Assembly (NCBI RefSeq): GCF_016342275.1
Contig: NZ_JAEIOT010000004.1
Span: 310,001-374,000, forward strand
DNA length: 64,000 nt
Direction: 5' to 3'
Origin: Corynebacterium marambiense
Lineage (GTDB): Bacteria; Actinomycetota; Actinomycetes; Mycobacteriales; Mycobacteriaceae
The notes beneath the pieces are model-generated. The model was not told the origin of the DNA. It did no database searches and worked only from the letters and a program-made list of their open reading frames with translations. Of this stretch, positions 52,220-61,708 are shown in pieces. The translations under genes and the position numbers were made by a program. How positions within the stretch are numbered: the stretch's first letter is position 1; each line of letters begins with the position of its first letter.

Positions 52220-54391
52220 ATGACACACGCGACGGATGGCTTCACTGCCGCACCAGCCAGGACGACCCGCAACAGGGTGTTCTTCGGTCCGACCGCCCCG
52301 GCGGGGGGCGCAGACTTCACCTCGGACGCGCTCGGGGGCCGGGCCACCGTCCTCGCGATCGGTGCGGCCGGCATCGGCGGCGGCACACTGACGTTGATCT
52401 GCTGGTTCATCCTGAAGATGACCAACCTCCCCGCGTTCGGAGGTTCCCTGGTCTCCAGGGCGCTGTCCACCGCGGGCACCGTCGCGGTTCTCCTGCTCGT
52501 GGTTAGTCTTGTCTTCCTGTGGCTGCGCGACGAGCACCACGACCGCAGGCGCCGCGAATCGAAGACCGACGAGGTCAGGTCACTCGCGCGGGGGCCGGGC
52601 GCGGCAATCTCCCCGCACACCGTCCCTGACGACATGGACGAAGCCGATGCCCCCGTGATCGAGGTCGAGTTCCCCGACAGTGAACGGGTGACTCCCACGC
52701 GGCCCCGGTGGCGCGTGTGGCTGACCTACCTGGCCTGCTACCTGTCGCCCGCCGCACTCGTCGTCACCGCACTCGCACTGCCGCTGTCCGCTACCCGCCT
52801 GTACCTCGACGGTATCACCGTCGACCAGGGATTCCGCACCCAGTTCCTCACCCGATTGAGTGACTCCGCCGCGCTCAGTGACATGAACTACATCGACATG
52901 CCCTCCTACTATCCTGGGGCCTGGTTCTGGTTCGGCGGTCGCTTCGCGAATCTCCTCGGTCTCGACGGCTGGGCAGCGTTCCAGCCGTGGGCCCTGGTAT
53001 CACTCGCCGCCGCCGCATCGATGGTGGTGCCCACCTGGCAGCGGCTCAGCGGATCACTCACCGTCGCCACGGGCGTCGGATTGACCAGCATCTGCCTCAT
53101 TCTCGTGATCTCCTCCGAGGAGCCGTACGCGGCGATCGTTGCGCTCGGGGTCCCCGCCGCCACTGTCCTCGTGCGCCGCGCCCTCGACGGCAGTCGACTC
53201 GCCATGGCAGGCATGATCATCTACCTCGGCGCCTCGGCATCGATCTACACCCTCTACACGGCGGTGATCGCCCTATCAGTGGTGACGGTCGCGGGAGTGT
53301 TCGCCGCGGTCGTCGACCGGTCCTGGCTCCCGCTGCTGCGGATGATGCTGATCGGCGTGTGTTCCATGGCCATCGCGTCAGTGGTCTGGGGCCCCTACCT
53401 GCTGGCCATAGTCAGCGGAAAGCCGCACTCCGGTGCGACGGCAATGCACTACCTGCCACACAACGGCACCCAGGTCCCGATGCCGATGCTCTCCTTCTCC
53501 GCAGTCGGAGTGCTCTGCCTGCTGGGCACGATCTTCCTCGTCGTCCGGGCCGTGGACCGGGATGTCCGTGCGATGGGCATCGCCCTGGTCGTGTTCTACG
53601 GCTGGATCGTGGCATCGATGATCGCAACCCTCGCAGGGAACACCCTGCTCGGGTTCCGGATGGATGCCGTCGTCACCCTGCAACTCGCCACCGCTGGCGT
53701 CTTCGCGATCGCGGAGATCCGCCTGCTGGGGCCGGATGCCCTGTACCCCCACCAGATCTCGGCCAGCACGGGACGCAACGTCACACTCGTCATGGTGACA
53801 CTACTACTCATCTCAGGGGTCGCCTACGCGCAGACGATCCCGCAACGCAACCACAACGCCATCGACCTTGCGTACACCGACACTGACGGCGACGGGGTCC
53901 GCGCGGACCTCTATCCACCGGATTCGGGTACCTGGTACAGCGAGATCGACGAGCTGATCCGCGACAAGGGTCACGTCCCGCGGGACACGGTCGTGCTCAC
54001 CGACGAACACAATTTCATGTCCTACCACCCCTATCGGGGTTTCCAGGCGTTCACCAGCCACTACGCCAACCCACTGGGTGAGTTCGACCTCCGCAACCGG
54101 GAGATCGAGCAGTGGGCCACCGCCTCGTGGAACGTTCTCACCGATCCTCGGGCGTTCGTCGCCGCACTTGAGGAGTCCCCTTTCACCCCACCCGACGTAT
54201 TCATCCTGCGGGGTGACGCCGACGACAAGGCAGAGGGCTGGAAGTACGACATCGCGGAAGACATCTACCCGAATAACCCGAACGTCCGGTTCCGCGGCGT
54301 CTGGTTCAACCCAGCCTCGTTCACCGGTGACGGCTCCCCCTGGGACATCGAGCAGATCGGCCCCTTCGTGGTGGTGACCCGCAGCCGATGA
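52220..54391 (+). CDS. aftA: Galactan arabinofuranosyltransferase AftA
   Basis: 723 residues, GT-C fold with about a dozen TM segments from residue 40 to 550 and an external C-terminal domain. A long first loop carries the catalytic acidic residues (FLTRLSDSAALSDMNYIDMP), and YYPGAWFWFGGRFANLLGLD follows. The C-terminal domain includes DTDGDGVRADLYPPDSGTW. AftA primes galactan with the first arabinose from DPA. Its stop overlaps the emb start (ATGA). Confidence 0.9.
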   Translation: MTHATDGFTAAPARTTRNRVFFGPTAPAGGADFTSDALGGRATVLAIGAAGIGGGTLTLICWFILKMTNLPAFGGSLVSRALSTAGTVAVLLLVVSLVFLWLRDEHHDRRRRESKTDEVRSLARGPGAAISPHTVPDDMDEADAPVIEVEFPDSERVTPTRPRWRVWLTYLACYLSPAALVVTALALPLSATRLYLDGITVDQGFRTQFLTRLSDSAALSDMNYIDMPSYYPGAWFWFGGRFANLLGLDGWAAFQPWALVSLAAAASMVVPTWQRLSGSLTVATGVGLTSICLILVISSEEPYAAIVALGVPAATVLVRRALDGSRLAMAGMIIYLGASASIYTLYTAVIALSVVTVAGVFAAVVDRSWLPLLRMMLIGVCSMAIASVVWGPYLLAIVSGKPHSGATAMHYLPHNGTQVPMPMLSFSAVGVLCLLGTIFLVVRAVDRDVRAMGIALVVFYGWIVASMIATLAGNTLLGFRMDAVVTLQLATAGVFAIAEIRLLGPDALYPHQISASTGRNVTLVMVTLLLISGVAYAQTIPQRNHNAIDLAYTDTDGDGVRADLYPPDSGTWYSEIDELIRDKGHVPRDTVVLTDEHNFMSYHPYRGFQAFTSHYANPLGEFDLRNREIEQWATASWNVLTDPRAFVAALEESPFTPPDVFILRGDADDKAEGWKYDIAEDIYPNNPNVRFRGVWFNPASFTGDGSPWDIEQIGPFVVVTRSR

Positions 54392-57300
54392 AGCGCTCAG
54401 GAAGCTCTGACGTAGACTTGTCTGCTGTGTCAGCCACAGCCGTTAATCCCCCGCCCACCGCGTCGAGACGGTTGCTCAACCTCGCCATAGTCAGTGGTGT
54501 CCTGGGTTTCCTCATGTTCGTGATCACGCCGTTCATGCCGGTCTCCCAGACCCAGTCCTCCTTCGACTGGCCGCAGAACGACACCCTGAACAGCGTCAAC
54601 GCGCCGTTGCTCAGCTACGTACCGCAATCCGTCGAGGTCGATATCCCGGTATCCGCGCTCACCGAACTGCGGGAGGACCAGTCGACCGTCCTGGGTACCC
54701 TGCCCGCCGACAGCGAAGACGCGACCACGCGCGGACTGTTCGTCCGACTCACGCCCACGGGGCTCGACGTCATCGTCCGCAACCAGGTTCCCTTCGAACT
54801 GGGCACCGAACAGCTCGAGACGCTTCCGCCGGACGCCGTACTCCATGTCTCCTCCACCGAGGACGAAACCACCGCCCGTATCAACGGCGCCCGTGGCCCG
54901 GACGGCGAGGAGTACAGCGGAACCATCACCGGTGACCAACGACCGCAGCTGACCGGTATCTACACGGAGCTGAACGGGGACAGCACCACCGCCCGCGAAC
55001 TCATCGACGAGGGCCTTTCGGCCCACATCGAGATCAACTCACGCTTCACCTCCACACCGAGCGCCCTGAAGTACATCACGATGTTCTCGGGCCTGGTGCT
55101 ACTGCTCATCGCACTGTGGACGCTGCACCGGATGGACATCCTCGACGGCCGCCGGACCCGACGTTTCCTGCCGGTCAGGTGGTTCCGGCCCCGGCTGCTC
55201 GACGGCATCGTCGGCGGTGTCCTCGTCTGGTGGTACATCTTCGGCGCCAACACGTCCGATGACGGCTACCTGCTCACCATGGCGCGGGTGTCGGACCACT
55301 CCGGCTACATGGCCAACTACTACCGCTGGTTCGGCGTCCCCGAATCCCCGTTCGGTGCCCCCTACTACGACCTGCTCGGCCTCATGGCGCAGGTCTCCAC
55401 CGCATCGGTGTGGATGCGCCTGCCGGAGCTCATCGCCGGTCTGCTGACCTGGATGATCATCACCCGCGAGGTGCTGCCGCGCCTGGGCTCGAAGATCAAC
55501 AACCGACGGGTCGCGCACTGGACCGCGGCATTCTCCTTCCTGGGCTTCTGGATGGTCTACAACAACGGCCTGCGTCCCGAGCCGGTCATCGCCGTCGGCG
55601 CCCTGCTGACGTGGGTGTCCATCGAACGAGCCATCGCCACGTCCCGACTCCTGCCCGCCGCCGTCGGCGTGATCATCGCAACGGTGTGCCTCGGTGCCGG
55701 CCCCACCGGGCTCATGGCGGTCGCCGCCCTCCTCGCCGGACTGTCGGGACTCATCCGCATCGGGCTGCGCCGGATGCCGCTGCTCGGCGCGGAGCGGGAT
55801 GCCCCGAAGAGTGCGGCGATCAGGGCAGCCGCCGCAATGATGGCTCCCTTCCTCGCCTCCGGTACCGCAATCCTGCTCGCCGTGTTCGGTGACCAGACCC
55901 TCGGAACCGTCCTCGAGTCCATCCGGGTCCGCTCCGCGAAGGGCCCGTCGCTGAACTGGTATGACGAGTGGGTCCGCTACGAGACACTGATGCAGCAGAC
56001 CGTCGACGGTTCCTTCGCCCGCCGCTTCGCCGTGCTGATGCTCTTCGTCTGCCTCGCGCTAGTGCTGGCCAGCGTGCTCCGCAACGGTCGTGTCCCCGGA
56101 TCCGCCAAGGGACCGTCGATGCGGCTGATGCTCGTGTTCTTCGGGACCATGTTCTTCATGATGTTCACGCCCACGAAGTGGACGCATCACTTCGGCGTGT
56201 ACGCCGGTATCGGGGCGGCGCTCGCCGCGCTCGCGGCGATCGCCGTATCGAACATGGCGCTGAAGAGCGTCCGGTCGCGCACCCTGTTCATCGGCGCGAT
56301 CCTCTTCGTCCTCGCCTTCGCGCTGTCGGGCACCAACGGCTGGTGGTACGTCTCCAGCTACGGTGTCCCGTGGTTCGACAAGACCATCCAGTACCGCCAC
56401 ATCGAGGCATCCACCGTGATGCTGTTCATCGCGCTCGCCGTGCTCGCCCTCGGAGCGATCCAGTCCTTCGTAGCAGACGTCGCCACGGCGCGTGCCGCCG
56501 CCGAGGGTCGGGCCGAGGAGTACGCCGCGGAAACGCAGCGACGCCTGCGCCGCTTCGACGGCGTGGCGGCCTCACCGCTCGCGGTCGTCTCCGCGCTCGT
56601 CGTCATCTTCTCGATGCTGTCCCTCGGTAAGGGCTTCGTCGACCAGTATCCGGCCTATTCGATCGGACTCGGTAACGTCCGCTCCTTCGCAGGCAACAGC
56701 TGTGCACTCGCCAACGACGCACTGATTGAGTCCAACACCAACGACAGTTTCCTCACGCCCGTTGACGGCACCCCGCTCGGCGAATCCCTGGAGAGCGAGG
56801 ACAACCGAGGTTTCGACGCGAACAACGTCCCACCGTCGATCAACTCCGCAGGCGTGGACACCACCACGACGGGAGCCGGCTCCATTGCGGGTGCAACCGA
56901 CGATGACACCGTCTCCGGTGACTCGGGTGGCCAGGATTCCGGTTCCGGTGGCGGTATCCGAGGCGACGTGGGGGTCAATGGATCAGTCGCGCAGCTCCCG
57001 TTCGGGATCGACTACCGCAAGGTGCCGGTCCTCGGGTCCTACACCGCCGGTCCGCAGTTCCCCGCCGAGGTCACCACGTCCTGGTATGAGCTGCCGGAGC
57101 GTCATCCAGACGCACCGCTCCTCGTCGTGTCCGCAGCCGGACGGATCGAGCACAACGACATCAACGGCGTCCGTCAGGACGGGCAACAACTCGTCATCGA
57201 GTACGGCACCCGCGAGGCCGACGGCCGGGTCACGGGCCTCAACGAGATCGAGCCCCTCGACATCGGACCGGCGCCGGGCTGGCGGAACCTGCGCGTTCCG

Positions 57301-57804
57301 CTCGACCAACTCCCGCCGGAAGCGAACGTCGTCCGTATCGCCGCCGCAGACACGAGTCTCGACCCCGAGCAGTGGCTCGCCATCACCCCACCCAGAGTGC
57401 CGACGCTGACGTCGCTAAACGAGGTCGTTGGCTCCGAGGACCCCGCCCTGCTGGACTGGTCGGTGTCGCTGCAGTTCCCCTGCCAGCGTCCGTTCGACCA
57501 CTGGGCCGGCGTCGCCGAAACCCCGCTCTGGCGGATCTCACCCGACCACGGCGGCAAGGTGACGCTCTCCCCGTGGCAGGACTACAACGGTGGCGGTGTC
57601 ATGGGTGTCGCGGAAGCCATCAACAAGGCCACCGAGCTGCCGAGTTACCTGAAGGATGACTGGCACCGCGACTGGGGCTCCCTGGAATCCTACGAGCTGC
57701 GCACCGATTCCCGCGGTGAGGCACCCGTCGATGCGGTGATCGACTACCGCACCGTGCAGCGTTCCGGTTTCTGGAACCCGGGCAAGATGAAGATCGAGGA
57801 CTGA
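54388..57804 (+). CDS. emb: Arabinosyltransferase Emb
   Basis: 1138 residues, GT-C. TM1 at about 28-48, external domain to about 240, then 10-12 TMs to about 740 and a large external C-terminal region (carbohydrate-binding type) with ASWYELPERHPDAPLLVVSAAG-like strands. The catalytic Asp pair is in TSDDGYLLTMARVSDH. LLGLMAQVSTASVWMRLPEL corresponds to the ethambutol-region of mycobacterial EmbB, with Met retained. Only one emb gene is present, as in corynebacteria. Terminator downstream. Confidence 0.93.
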   Translation: MKRSGSSDVDLSAVSATAVNPPPTASRRLLNLAIVSGVLGFLMFVITPFMPVSQTQSSFDWPQNDTLNSVNAPLLSYVPQSVEVDIPVSALTELREDQSTVLGTLPADSEDATTRGLFVRLTPTGLDVIVRNQVPFELGTEQLETLPPDAVLHVSSTEDETTARINGARGPDGEEYSGTITGDQRPQLTGIYTELNGDSTTARELIDEGLSAHIEINSRFTSTPSALKYITMFSGLVLLLIALWTLHRMDILDGRRTRRFLPVRWFRPRLLDGIVGGVLVWWYIFGANTSDDGYLLTMARVSDHSGYMANYYRWFGVPESPFGAPYYDLLGLMAQVSTASVWMRLPELIAGLLTWMIITREVLPRLGSKINNRRVAHWTAAFSFLGFWMVYNNGLRPEPVIAVGALLTWVSIERAIATSRLLPAAVGVIIATVCLGAGPTGLMAVAALLAGLSGLIRIGLRRMPLLGAERDAPKSAAIRAAAAMMAPFLASGTAILLAVFGDQTLGTVLESIRVRSAKGPSLNWYDEWVRYETLMQQTVDGSFARRFAVLMLFVCLALVLASVLRNGRVPGSAKGPSMRLMLVFFGTMFFMMFTPTKWTHHFGVYAGIGAALAALAAIAVSNMALKSVRSRTLFIGAILFVLAFALSGTNGWWYVSSYGVPWFDKTIQYRHIEASTVMLFIALAVLALGAIQSFVADVATARAAAEGRAEEYAAETQRRLRRFDGVAASPLAVVSALVVIFSMLSLGKGFVDQYPAYSIGLGNVRSFAGNSCALANDALIESNTNDSFLTPVDGTPLGESLESEDNRGFDANNVPPSINSAGVDTTTTGAGSIAGATDDDTVSGDSGGQDSGSGGGIRGDVGVNGSVAQLPFGIDYRKVPVLGSYTAGPQFPAEVTTSWYELPERHPDAPLLVVSAAGRIEHNDINGVRQDGQQLVIEYGTREADGRVTGLNEIEPLDIGPAPGWRNLRVPLDQLPPEANVVRIAAADTSLDPEQWLAITPPRVPTLTSLNEVVGSEDPALLDWSVSLQFPCQRPFDHWAGVAETPLWRISPDHGGKVTLSPWQDYNGGGVMGVAEAINKATELPSYLKDDWHRDWGSLESYELRTDSRGEAPVDAVIDYRTVQRSGFWNPGKMKIED

Positions 57805-57817
57805 CCACAGGTCCGGG

Positions 57818-57860
57818 AAAGCTCCCACCCGTTGCGCCATGAGCGACGGATGGGAGCTTT
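57818..57860 (+). terminator. Terminator after emb
   Basis: AAAGCTCCCA pairs with TGGGAGCTTT around a loop, 14 bp after the emb stop. Confidence 0.75.
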
Positions 57861-58825
57861 GACCGTTGTCTTACAGAACGAGGCGGGTAGCGTTTCCGGC
57901 GTGCTATCGGTCGCCTACGGGGACGGTCCCGTCGCCGAGGAATGGTCGAGCTCGTATGGGCCTGCCCCGAGGACACCGCACGCAACTGCTCAGTTGACTG
58001 ACGGGGCATCGCCCCCTCGCGTTATCCGCCGGGTGGCCCACAGGAGAAGCGGAGTCCTTAGTTTTTCCGTCCTCGTACAGCGGACTGCGGAAGGAGCACC
58101 GGGGCCAACGGATGACGGGCTGTCGCGCATGGTGCCCCCGAGCCGTCCGAGTCGGTGGGTTTCCGGATTGACCCCATCACCGACGGCACCCAGGGAGTCC
58201 GCACCACCGACGCAGTTGTCGGCGGCGACGGGGAACCCACCCTCTCCGGCTTCGGCAGGGGCCGAGTTCGGAGTACTGGCTGTTCTTCTCCGAACAGTCC
58301 CGGGGCGCACCAATAAGTGAGACACCTGCGCCGTCGGTGGCTCCGGCCCCTGACACTCTGCGTATCTCCATCCCGAACCCGGATCGCGTCAAGGGGTCCG
58401 GAAGAACGCCCGGGTAGCGGGGGTCCCGTGAATCCGGCGATCATGGGCCGACGCCCCCGGATACGCGGTCGAACCCCTGCGCATCATCCGTGCCGTACAT
58501 GGCGATGTCCAGAATGGCGAACAGCGTGGTCGGGGCCAGGCCTGCACCCTCCACGATGCGGTATCACGGTGTCTCAGAGACTCCTACCACGACCCACCCA
58601 CGCACCACCCCGAGACGGCGATACCTGTGGTGCTCGTGACGACGCTGCATCAGAGTTGACGGGAATGCAAGGACTCCTCACCGCCATCAGTACGGCACGA
58701 ATGCAGCGCACTCGTACTCTGACCGGCCGCCGACCGCGAAGTCCGCTCTCCGGATCAGGTACGGGCCCGCCGCAGCTCACCTACTCCCGTGCCCGCCGGG
58801 GTTCCCGCGCGGGCACGCTGAGGAG
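57861..58825. other. 965-bp gap with scattered protein-like fragments
   Basis: No intact gene is supported. Several short stretches look protein-like but are in different frames: about 58158-58250 on + (GFRIDPITDGTQGVRTTDAV), about 58275-58400 on + in another frame (SEYWLFFSEQSRGAP), and about 58440-58552 on - (EGAGLAPTTLFAILDIAMYG). They may be remains of decayed genes. Confidence 0.35.
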
Positions 58826-59941
58826 TCAGCCGATCTGCTCGGCGAAGTGCTGCACGTTCTTCAGCAGAATGAGGAGATCGCCGATGGTGTAGTCACCGGT
58901 CTGGAACATCACCTGCAGGTCGGGGACGGGCAGATCGCCGTGGGCGATCAGTTCGCGGACACGCTCGACGATCTCGGTGGCGGGGCCGATGTCGATTCCC
59001 TGGCTCTGGGCGACGACTACAAGGGCACCGATCGCGAGAGCACCTGCCGCGACGGCGAGGATGGCCCCGACGAGTTCCCGGTTATTGCTACCCAGTGCTT
59101 CGAGTTCGGTGACCCGGCCGCCGATGGCATCGAGGTCAATGCCTGCGGTGAGCACCTCACCGAGGTGGACATCGATATCGGCACTGAAGTCGTCGAGCTG
59201 CTGCTCGCTACCGTTGAACAGATTCACGTCGGCGACGGTGACCATGCCGGGCACGACAGCGTTATCGGCACGCTGCCAGAAGGTCATGTGGTTCCAGCCA
59301 CCCGGGATATCCCTCGGGGGACGGTTCTCGTACGCGGCGAGCCACAACGGGTAGTCGCTGAACTCGCTGGTATTGGCCATGTTCTTCTGCCAGAAGTACC
59401 GGTAGGTGTAGATGATCGGTGTGCGCCCGGTGAGTCGCTCGATCTCGGTGACGAACTCCCGTACCCAGGCGCTGAGCTCGACCGGCCCGAGATCTTCCGC
59501 GTACTCGATGTCGAGTACCGGAGGCAGAGAGGGTTGCGGCTGCGTCGCAAGCACCGCGGCGTATTCGGCGGCCTGTGCCGTGGCGGAGTAGTTGGGGCGG
59601 GCCATGTGGTAGCTGCCGATCAGCATGCCCGCGTTCCGGGCCTGCTGGGAGTCGGCGGCGAAATACGGGTTGATATATCCGATGCCCTCCGTGGCCTTTA
59701 CGAAGGCGAACCGGTGACCGGCTGCGGAGACTTCGCGCCAGTTGATCGCGGCACCTTCGGGGTGCTGCCAGCTGGCGACGTCGACGCCTTGGGGTGAGGC
59801 GATGCTGAACGCAGCGGCTTTCGGAGCGCCCAGCAGAGCGGCGACCAACGCGAGCGCAGTCATGAGTGCGGTGACAGGAATGGTGACGGCGCGGTGGTGC
59901 GTCGCGCGCACAGCAGCGCGATCGTGCGTGAAAAAGTCCAT
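58826..59941 (-). CDS. Secreted GH25 muramidase, membrane-anchored
   Basis: 371 residues. A signal peptide or anchor spans about 20-46. The GH25 domain (about 48-245) opens GVDVASWQHPEGAAINWREV, has FAFVKATEGIGY, GSYHMARPNY, the catalytic DIEYAE and IYTYRYFWQKN, ending FWQRADNAVVPG. After it a Val/Ala-rich TM segment (VGAILAVAAGALAIGALVVV) and a 50-residue tail suggest C-terminal anchoring. It cleaves the MurNAc-GlcNAc bond, for wall remodelling or competition. Confidence 0.88.
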   Translation of the reverse strand: MDFFTHDRAAVRATHHRAVTIPVTALMTALALVAALLGAPKAAAFSIASPQGVDVASWQHPEGAAINWREVSAAGHRFAFVKATEGIGYINPYFAADSQQARNAGMLIGSYHMARPNYSATAQAAEYAAVLATQPQPSLPPVLDIEYAEDLGPVELSAWVREFVTEIERLTGRTPIIYTYRYFWQKNMANTSEFSDYPLWLAAYENRPPRDIPGGWNHMTFWQRADNAVVPGMVTVADVNLFNGSEQQLDDFSADIDVHLGEVLTAGIDLDAIGGRVTELEALGSNNRELVGAILAVAAGALAIGALVVVAQSQGIDIGPATEIVERVRELIAHGDLPVPDLQVMFQTGDYTIGDLLILLKNVQHFAEQIG

Positions 59942-60029
59942 GGACAAAAATCTACCCCAAATTCACACAAGTCACATCTTTAACATCAGTAACGTGCACA
60001 ACGGGGCTGCGATTCCGTCACTCCCGGGG

Positions 60030-60965
60030 TCAACCCTTGTACACGACCCGTGCTCCACCCGCCCCGAGCGCTGTGAAACCACCCTGCTCGAGCTGGTGCA
60101 CCGACATCACCGGACGATCGAGCAGCACATATCCGGAATCCGCCCGGGCAAACCGCCACGCACGCATCGACACCCAGATAAACAAGGGGTAGACAACGAG
60201 TGCGACCATCGCCATGGAGACCATGCTCATCCTCAGGTTGACGTACATGATGTTCCAGCAGAAGTGTGCGGTGAATGCCACACCTACCCACACCAACCCG
60301 GTACCGAGCCGCCATAGACGACTGCGTCCCGCAGTGAACACCGCGACGCCGATACCCCAACCGACCATCCCAGTGAACAGTACGTGCAGGAAGGGGCCTC
60401 CGATCATGCGCAGCCCCCACATCCCCAGCATCCCGTCCATGTCACTGACCGGGTCATACAAAGAATCCACCACCGCGTAAAGCGCGTTCTCGACGACCTC
60501 GAATCCGATTCCAACGAGAACACCGGTGACGAAGCCGTGCCAGGGCCGCACCAACGGACGGAAACTGAAAAGGATGATCAACACACCCAAGGACTTGACG
60601 GTCTCCTCCGGGTAGGCACCACCCCAGGACGCCTCGAAAAGATCCAGCCCGAGCCGCGCGGGAAGATCCGTCGACGCCGTCGCCAACGGGAACACCAGCA
60701 GCGGCGACACCGTGGCACCCCACAACACTGCGGCCAGCACGTACCCCGCCCCGGCACGCGGCCACAGCGGGGTAAACCGGACGGCCAGCAGAACGACAGT
60801 GAGCTCCACCACAGCAAACAGCACACTGATCCCGACGACCCCGAACGACGGCAGCGCACCGTCAGAGGCCCATCCTGCGAACAGTGACACCATCAGAAAC
60901 AGCAAACCCCCAACGAGCCCGATACCGTTGAGGATCCACAGCACGATCTGCAGAAACCTGTTCAT
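60030..60965 (-). CDS. PrsW-type intramembrane metalloprotease
   Basis: 311 residues, about eight TM segments. PrsW motifs are visible: YPEETVKSLGVLIIL (EExxK), GFEVVENALYAVVDS (ExxxN) and FTAHFCWNIMY (HxxxN). In Bacillus PrsW cleaves an anti-sigma factor; its substrate here is unknown. Start overlaps the stop of the upstream hypothetical gene (GTATGA). Confidence 0.8.
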   Translation of the reverse strand: MNRFLQIVLWILNGIGLVGGLLFLMVSLFAGWASDGALPSFGVVGISVLFAVVELTVVLLAVRFTPLWPRAGAGYVLAAVLWGATVSPLLVFPLATASTDLPARLGLDLFEASWGGAYPEETVKSLGVLIILFSFRPLVRPWHGFVTGVLVGIGFEVVENALYAVVDSLYDPVSDMDGMLGMWGLRMIGGPFLHVLFTGMVGWGIGVAVFTAGRSRLWRLGTGLVWVGVAFTAHFCWNIMYVNLRMSMVSMAMVALVVYPLFIWVSMRAWRFARADSGYVLLDRPVMSVHQLEQGGFTALGAGGARVVYKG

Positions 60966-61597
60966 ACCCGCGCCTCCGACGTCAGTGCTGACGGTAGCTC
61001 CAACTGGGTGACATCGCGCTCACCGTTGTTCCGAACCTGCGGCGAAATGAGGCCGGTGTAATCGTCGCCCCGCTCACCGAAGACAGCAACAACCAGCAGC
61101 TCGCCCTCGTGATCACCGGTACCCGGCAGCGCCAGACCCGTGAACTGTTCCTCCGGTTCCTCACCCGAGAACATCACCATTCTCGGCCCGTCTTCTTCCG
61201 GGTGATGCAGTTCCAAGAGGTCGCCGTCCCGCATCACCTCAAGTTTCTTCGCCTCAAAGATCCCCATCGCGCGCATCATTCGGCGCGCAGCGAGTTCCGG
61301 GTCCGGGACGTCCTTGACAACCAGAGACTTGATCTGGGTTCCACCACAGTCCCATCCCCCTTCCATGACGACGTCCTGGAGTTTGTCACATATCACCGGC
61401 TCCCCGCCCGCGTACCGCAACGGAATCTGCCATCCACCGCCGACGGAATCCCCGAGGATCACCTCACCGACGGGCCGCCCGCTCCCGGGCAGCTGATCCA
61501 TGATGAGCAGCGGAACCGACACCACCAGCATCAGCACCCCGATCAACTGTGCGACATGTGCAGGCCGGAACTGCGGTTTCAGACGGTATTGTTGCAT
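60962..61597 (-). CDS. Hypothetical membrane-anchored protein
   Basis: 211 residues from ATG 61597. One N-terminal TM (VLMLVVSVPLLIMDQL) precedes an external domain with two Cys (VICDKLQDVVMEGGWDC) and a Glu/Asp-rich second half. Not recognised. Translationally coupled to the PrsW gene, which suggests a related function; it could be a PrsW partner or substrate. Confidence 0.55.
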   Translation of the reverse strand: MQQYRLKPQFRPAHVAQLIGVLMLVVSVPLLIMDQLPGSGRPVGEVILGDSVGGGWQIPLRYAGGEPVICDKLQDVVMEGGWDCGGTQIKSLVVKDVPDPELAARRMMRAMGIFEAKKLEVMRDGDLLELHHPEEDGPRMVMFSGEEPEEQFTGLALPGTGDHEGELLVVAVFGERGDDYTGLISPQVRNNGERDVTQLELPSALTSEARV

Positions 61598-61708
61598 GCC
61601 CCTGAAGATACCGACATGTACCGATGGGAGCATCGATACGTACAGGGCACCGGAGTAGGGGCCCGAGGTAGTGGATCCACGGTCCAGCAAACCCGTAGAG
61701 TTGGACCC

